Assembly (NCBI GenBank): GCA_002478145.1
Contig: DLMI01000169.1
Location: forward strand, 1 to 27,230
Direction of reading: 5' to 3'
Origin: Acidobacteria bacterium UBA7540
GTDB lineage: Bacteria; Acidobacteriota; Terriglobia; UBA7540
Length of the DNA stretch: 27,230 nucleotides
The notes under the pieces were generated by a model. It was not told the DNA's origin and searched no databases. It was given only the letters and a program-made list of their open reading frames with translations. Position numbers and translations under genes: made by a program. Positions 22,405 to 27,230 of the stretch are shown in pieces (the first letter of the stretch is position 1; each line of letters starts with the position of its first letter).

Positions 22405-24630
22405 CTACGCCTTTTCCAACGTAGCGTATTGTGCCATGAACTTCTTCGGCCCGTAATCTGGGAAACTGACGGTCAACTTTGTATCCTCGCCCTCGCCTTC
22501 TGCCCCAAGGATCGTCCCCACCCCGAATTTGGCGTGCCGGACCTTCGACCCGATTCGCCAGCGCGAGTCGGCGGGGGAGCGCGCTCTGGAAGCTGCTGGG
22601 GCCCCACGCCTCCCGCGGCTCGCGAGAAACCGCTCGACGCTCGAGACGGAATTGACCGCATTGTCCCAGTTCGTTCGAGGCTTCCAACCCAAACCCGCAG
22701 AACTGAACGGCTCCAGAAATTCCCCTGGGATCTCCCGCAGGAAACGGGAAGACTTCGTTTCCTCATAGGATTCGCGAGCAAAGGAGCGTCGTTGCCGGGC
22801 CCAGGAAAGGGTCAAGCGATCCTTCGCCCTGGTCATGCCCACATAACAGAGCCGTCGTTCTTCTTCAATCCCCGCCGGATCGTCGAGCGAGAACTGGTGG
22901 GGAAACAGTCCTTCCTCCATGCCCACCAGGAATACGGTTTCGAATTCCAAGCCTTTGGCGCTATGCAGAGTCATCAAGGTTACTCGAGAATGTTCGTCGT
23001 AGTCATCCGCGTCGGAAACCAGCGCGGCGTGGTCCAGGAACTCCGCAAGCGTTACGCCCTGCTCTTCGGCTTCTGTAGCGGCATTGACCAATTCCTGGAG
23101 GTTCTCAATGCGGTCTTCGGAGGCCGGCTGATTCTCCTGCTTCAGAAGCTCGAGGTAGCGGGTTCGCTCCAGGATGCGCTTGAAGAATTCTCCCAGCAGC
23201 AGGCCTTGGCGGTCGCCCACCAGTTCTTTCATGAGCGCGTGGAAGCCTTCCAGCGCGCTCCGGGCTCGCGCCGGCAGCCGCTTCTGAAACAGTTCGTGCT
23301 CGAGCGCTTCCCACAGGCTCAGCCTGTTCTGCCGCGCAGACTCCGCCAGCGCTCCCAGCGTCGTGTCCCCAATCCCGCGCGGCGGCGTGTTGATGATGCG
23401 CCCAAACGCGGCGTCGTCACTCAGGTTATTAGCCAGCCGCGCGTAAGCGAGAGCATCCTTGATTTCTGCCCGCGCGTAGAAACTGAACCCGCCAACCAAG
23501 CGGTAACTGATTCCCCGACGACGCAAGCCCTCCTCCAGCACTCGCGACTGCGCATTGGTGCGGTAGAGGACAGCCACGCTCCCGTCCCCCGGCTCGGCAA
23601 CGGCCCGCGCCACTTCGCCGGCCACGAATTCCGCTTCCTCATCGGCGCTGCGGGCCTCGAATAAACGGAGCTTTTCACCGCCACTGCGGTCCGTCCTCAG
23701 GGTCTTGCCTATGCGCGCCAGGTTTCGGCTCACCACCGCCCCCGCCGCGTCAAGAATGACCTGGGTGGAGCGGTAGTTCTGTTCCAGCCGAATGACCTTC
23801 GCCTTGGGATAGTCCTTTTCGAAGTTGAGGATGTTCTCGATGTCGGCGCCGCGCCAGCGATAAATGGATTGGTCTTCGTCCCCGACCACGCAGAGATTCT
23901 GCTGGAGTAGAGTCAACTGGCGGATCAACTGATACTGGATGCGGTTCGTGTCCTGGTATTCATCCACCTGGATATGGCGGAAAAGCTGGTTATAGCTTTC
24001 GCAGACTTCGGAGGAATTATAGAGAAGGTCTACCGTCTTGAGCAGCAAATCGTCGAAGTCGAGCGCGTTGGCACGTCGCAGCTTGCTTTCGTACCGCTCG
24101 TAGAGGGAGGCTAACTTCTCCATCTCCGGGTTGGCCGCCTGACTGTATAGCTCCTCGGGGGAATGTCCCCGATTCTTCGCGTAACTGATTTTCGCCAGCG
24201 CGCCTCGCGGGGATGTGATCTGCTCGCTGAGACCCAGCTCCTGGATGCAGGCTTTCAACACCCGCAACTGATCGTCATCATCATAGATGGTGAAATCGCG
24301 ACTGTAACCGAGCCGCTCAATATGCCGGCGCAGCACACTGACACAAAATGAATGGAAGGTGGAAACGTGCGGGGCGCCCGGCCGCAGCTTCAAGTGCCCG
24401 GAAAGCAGCTTCCCAACACGTTCCTTCATTTGATCGGCGGCTTTGTTGGTGAACGTCACAGCCAGTATGTTCTCGGGTGGAACTTGCCGGGCTTCGATCA
24501 GATAGGCAATCCGGTAAGCGATGACGCGGGTCTTGCCGCTGCCGGCTCCTGCCAGGATAAGCAGAGGCCCTTCAGTCTCTTCTACCGCAGCGCGCTGCTG
24601 GGGATTAAGTTGGTCGAGGAGGTTGGACAT
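22405..24630 (-). CDS. pcrA: ATP-dependent DNA helicase, PcrA/UvrD type
   Basis: 741 residues, a superfamily 1A 3'-5' helicase of repair and replication-fork maintenance. Motifs are in order: Q-motif LNPQQRAAV, Walker A AGAGSGKT (residues ~30-37), Ia VTFTNKAA, II QVDEYQDTN, III VVGDEDQSIYRWRGA, IV VIRLEQNYRST, V VTLMTLHSAKGLEFETV and VI EERRLCYVGMTRAKDRL. The C-terminal ~50 residues (from WRIGSKVRHAKFGVGTI) match the Tudor-like RNA-polymerase-binding domain of PcrA/UvrD. All motifs look intact. It probably shares a transcript with the small basic protein that follows. Confidence 0.93.
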   Translation of the reverse strand: MSNLLDQLNPQQRAAVEETEGPLLILAGAGSGKTRVIAYRIAYLIEARQVPPENILAVTFTNKAADQMKERVGKLLSGHLKLRPGAPHVSTFHSFCVSVLRRHIERLGYSRDFTIYDDDDQLRVLKACIQELGLSEQITSPRGALAKISYAKNRGHSPEELYSQAANPEMEKLASLYERYESKLRRANALDFDDLLLKTVDLLYNSSEVCESYNQLFRHIQVDEYQDTNRIQYQLIRQLTLLQQNLCVVGDEDQSIYRWRGADIENILNFEKDYPKAKVIRLEQNYRSTQVILDAAGAVVSRNLARIGKTLRTDRSGGEKLRLFEARSADEEAEFVAGEVARAVAEPGDGSVAVLYRTNAQSRVLEEGLRRRGISYRLVGGFSFYARAEIKDALAYARLANNLSDDAAFGRIINTPPRGIGDTTLGALAESARQNRLSLWEALEHELFQKRLPARARSALEGFHALMKELVGDRQGLLLGEFFKRILERTRYLELLKQENQPASEDRIENLQELVNAATEAEEQGVTLAEFLDHAALVSDADDYDEHSRVTLMTLHSAKGLEFETVFLVGMEEGLFPHQFSLDDPAGIEEERRLCYVGMTRAKDRLTLSWARQRRSFARESYEETKSSRFLREIPGEFLEPFSSAGLGWKPRTNWDNAVNSVSSVERFLASRGRRGAPAASRARSPADSRWRIGSKVRHAKFGVGTILGAEGEGEDTKLTVSFPDYGPKKFMAQYATLEKA

Positions 24631-24870
24631 TCAGAATCTGGCAAGTTGAGAGTCGAGAGTCGAAGGTCGAAAGTAAATCCAGGATGTTACCTTCGGTGAC
24701 TTCTCAAATTGACCCTGGCTCTCCTCCAGTTCGAATGTCCATTGTACACGATTACGCCACCGTTTGGCCCGTGCGCTCTTCGTAGAGGCCGGCTTTAGCC
24801 GGGCACTCTTGCGCATTGGACGACGTGCCGCGCTAAAGCGTGCCTCTACGAAAACCTACAAAAAGCCACA
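24631..24870. other. Intergenic region with an inverted repeat at 24781-24850
   Basis: CGTAGAGGCCGGCTTTAGCC at 24781-24800 is inverted with few mismatches at 24831-24850, a common type of interspersed hairpin. A GAGTCGAGAGTCGAAGGTCGAAAG run lies at 24646-24670 near the helicase start. No gene is visible. Confidence 0.65.
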
Positions 24871-27230
24871 CTAATTTTCGTGTTCCTCATCCCGGTCGCG
24901 CATGTCCCTCCGAATGGTATCGGGGTCGTCAAGTGGCGCACCGGGGCGCGCTTGCATCTCCAGTCCTGGTTCGTGGACTTTCGCAGGGTCGAAGATGCGC
25001 GTGTCTGAAGGCAGCGCCTCAAACGGTGTGAAGTCGGGCCTGTCGGTGAACATATCCGAAAGGTCAGTGGCTGCGGCGTCGTACTGGTTCAATTGGGGCA
25101 AGCCGAAAATCAGGTCAAATGTTTTCAGGATGCTGGCCACGCTCGTGTGGACGTGTGAGACGCCGCGGCGAGCGTAAGGGCTGATCACCAGCAGCACACT
25201 CCGGTGAGCATCCACGTGGTCCTGGCCCCCCTGGGCGTCGTCCTCGGTTACGAAGATGGCCATGTCCTTCCAGAAAGCGCTGTGCGAAAACAGTTCCACC
25301 AGCTTTCCCAGGGCCAGATCGTTATCCGCGACGTAAGAAGCGCGATAACGATAGCCATCTTCCGGACGCGGCTTGGCCGTATGATCGTTGGGCAGCCAGA
25401 TATAAAGGAATTGCGGAAGCGATCCCTTCCCATTTGCGAAGCGAAGCTCAAACTCGCGTTGGAATTGCCCGAAGCGATATTGGTCGGAGATATTCGTGTT
25501 GAAGGTTGCGTAGCTTCGCGAAGTATTTTCGAACAGAACCTCGGGCATGGGGATGTTGACAGCTTCCCGGAGGCCGGTGGGCATAAGACCGGGACCGCCG
25601 TTGCTACCAGCCATCGAAACGCCCTCGCCGTAGTTTCGGAAGCTGATGTGATGCCTTGCCAGGTGCTCCCAAAGAGAACCTGCCTCGAGATAAGACTCCG
25701 GGCAGGGGTTCCCACATTCGATGCCGAGGCGGCCGGGTGCGTCAGCGTCAGGCACGAAGCTAAGCTGGTGGCCGTACGCGGCCGGCCATACCGATTCGAC
25801 AACCTCGTTGGGATAATTCCCTACCAGCCAATGGTGGCCGTCCACCGAAACGTCCGAATCCACGTAGAAGTTGTCGCTGAAGGCAAACCTTCGCGCTAAC
25901 GCGTGGGCGTTGGGCGTGACGCGCGCATCCTCCACCACCGCAGGTTCTCCCTTTTCCTTCACCAAGGCGTTCTCGCCCCACCGCGCCATGCTGGGTTCGC
26001 CTTCCACCGTTGCACCCGCGATTCGCAAGTCCCCAAAGACCTCATCATAAGTCCGGTTCTCCCTCACGACGAAGACGACGTGGTGAATCTTTGTGCTTGG
26101 CTGGCCGAGTGGGGGGACGGGAGACGCGGCGCTGTGGGGGACGGCCTGAGTTGTAGAGACGAAGCCATTGTTCGCCAGCACGCGAGCGGTCATCTGTTCG
26201 AGTGCGCGTCCGGAGGGGTAGAAGAGATGATGGAAACGAATCCGTGCGTAATGTCTCCAATGTAAACTCCTTCCGGCCCCTCCTGAAAATTCGGTCCACC
26301 GTTGGGTCCGGCGCCAAATCCTTTGGTATTGGCCACGTAAAGCATCTTGCCATCGGGGCTCACAGCAAGCCGGGCCGGGAACCAAGCAGTTGGGAAGTAC
26401 CCCATCACTTGCCCTTTCTGGGCGTCGAGCAGCGCCACGGCATTAATGCCGGAACATGCCACGTAGAGGCGCTTCTCATCCGGGCTGAGCGCCATCCCGA
26501 AAGGAAGCACACCGCGCAATCCCTTAACTGTGGTTGCGGGCTCTAGTAAGATGGTCTTCTCGACTCGGTTTGAGCGGGCATTAATAATGGTGACGCTGTC
26601 CTGTGTGGCGTTGGAGACGAATACTCTTTCGCGGCCGGCCACAACAGCGCCAGGGCTTGAACCACCTACAGACTTGTCTCCGACCTGAATTCCGGTCTTG
26701 ATCTTCGCGGTGACGTTAGGCTGGGCTGGGTCTGCTACGTCGATCACCCATAGCGAATTCGCCTCGGGCACATTCGGGTCGCCCAAGCCGGGAATCTGCT
26801 TTCCCTCGACGGTCGCGCCTTCCGCCGCTTCCTTGGACGGGAAACCGTAGGGAGGAAAATCCAACCCGGTCTGCTTGGGTCGGTCCGCGTTGTATCCGGG
26901 AACCAGAGAGTACCGGAACATGCCGACGTTGGAGACGTATGCAAACCTGCCATCCGGCGAAATGGCTAATCCGAAAGGCATGCGTCCGACAGGAATGCTG
27001 GAGACAATCTGCTTTGAATGCGTATCAAGGATGACAAGCCGGAAATGAGCCAGGTCGAGCACGAAAAGGCGACGACCATCCGGTGAAAGCTGTAAGGCGG
27101 CAGTAAGGCTGTTGGCATAAGTCTTACTTTGGAAACTCCCGTCGAGGCTCAAGGAATAGAGGCGCTGGCGGGTAACCAGGTCGAAGATGCCGACCCTGCC
27201 GTTGTTCCCCTCCGAAAGATAAAGGGTTCG
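24871..27230 (-). pseudogene. YVTN beta-propeller / phosphoesterase (PF04185-like) gene, frameshifted and 5'-truncated
   Basis: One gene in two frames. From 27230 (open past the window edge; in-frame codons upstream of 27152 continue as YLSEGNNGRVGIFDL) to 26190 it encodes a YVTN-type beta-propeller with repeated LSPDGRRLFV, ISPDGRFAYVSN, LSPDEKRLYVA and VSPDGKMLYVAN blades. From about 26206 to 24871, in another frame, it encodes a phosphoesterase domain of the alkaline-phosphatase superfamily. That domain has HHVVFVVRENRTYDEVFGDL, a DGHHW segment, YIWLPNDHT, FVTEDDAQGGQDHVDAHR and VISPYARRG. The frames can be joined by restoring one base near 26203-26208, where GACGCGCACTC would become GACGCGGCACTC (Asp-Ala-Ala-Leu). 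Intact relatives are exported bifunctional proteins. Here the protein is broken unless the base is a sequencing error. Confidence 0.8.

Noticed and set aside
22429..23664. 411-codon plus-strand frame
   Set aside because: It lies wholly antisense to the well-supported PcrA/UvrD helicase and has the composition of a shadow frame.
26195..26215. Programmed ribosomal frameshift in the propeller/phosphoesterase gene
   Set aside because: There is no slippery heptamer or poly-A/poly-G run at the junction; a one-base deletion or sequencing error is simpler.

Overview
The window is GC-rich chromosomal DNA of an environmental bacterium. The style suggests Acidobacteriota: a twin-arginine sugar-isomerase-like protein, a ThuA protein, a YVTN-propeller/phosphoesterase, abundant short palindromic repeats and RAYT-type transposase remains. 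This assignment is inference; no rRNA or tRNA gene is present to fix it.

Layout. (1) 1-1634: the tail of a uronate-isomerase-like gene and a PfkB sugar kinase, separated by a perfect 26-bp inverted repeat. (2) 1635-3700: a repeat-dense zone with no host gene, holding one IS200/RAYT-type Y1 transposase between two 318-bp direct repeats. (3) 3703-8681: a minus-strand cassette behind a near-consensus sigma70 promoter. It encodes a TcmP-like methyltransferase-fold protein, a three-Cys DUF5131 protein, perhaps a small basic ORF, and a 1002-residue protein fusing an HD phosphohydrolase domain to an Hsp90-like GHKL ATPase. (4) 8707-10744: two copies of a ~130-bp hairpin-ended repeat enclosing a truncated membrane-protein gene, a complete Fic AMPylase-type gene with a very good promoter, and a small resolvase-like HTH ORF. 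Parts 3 and 4 look like an acquired, probably anti-phage or conflict, island. (5) 11290-14828: four minus-strand genes: a secreted sugar isomerase/epimerase, a SAM methyltransferase, a secreted protein of unknown function and a secreted ThuA protein. (6) 15249-18212: a CbiM-CbiQ-CbiO energy-coupling-factor transporter for cobalt or nickel, with a His-rich tail on the ATPase. (7) 18227-24630: adenosine deaminase, an S1/P1-nuclease/phospholipase-C-like exported zinc protein, an APC amino-acid permease, a 51-residue basic protein and a PcrA/UvrD helicase, all on the minus strand. (8) 24871-27230: a beta-propeller/phosphoesterase gene broken by an apparent one-base deletion and running off the window end.

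The best candidate for an undescribed system is the TcmP / three-Cys / HD-Hsp90 cassette. TcmP and DUF5131 proteins are known as partners. Their placement ahead of an HD-plus-GHKL ATPase, under one promoter and bracketed by transposase-derived repeats next to a Fic gene, suggests a multi-gene defence module. Its function is inferred, not shown.
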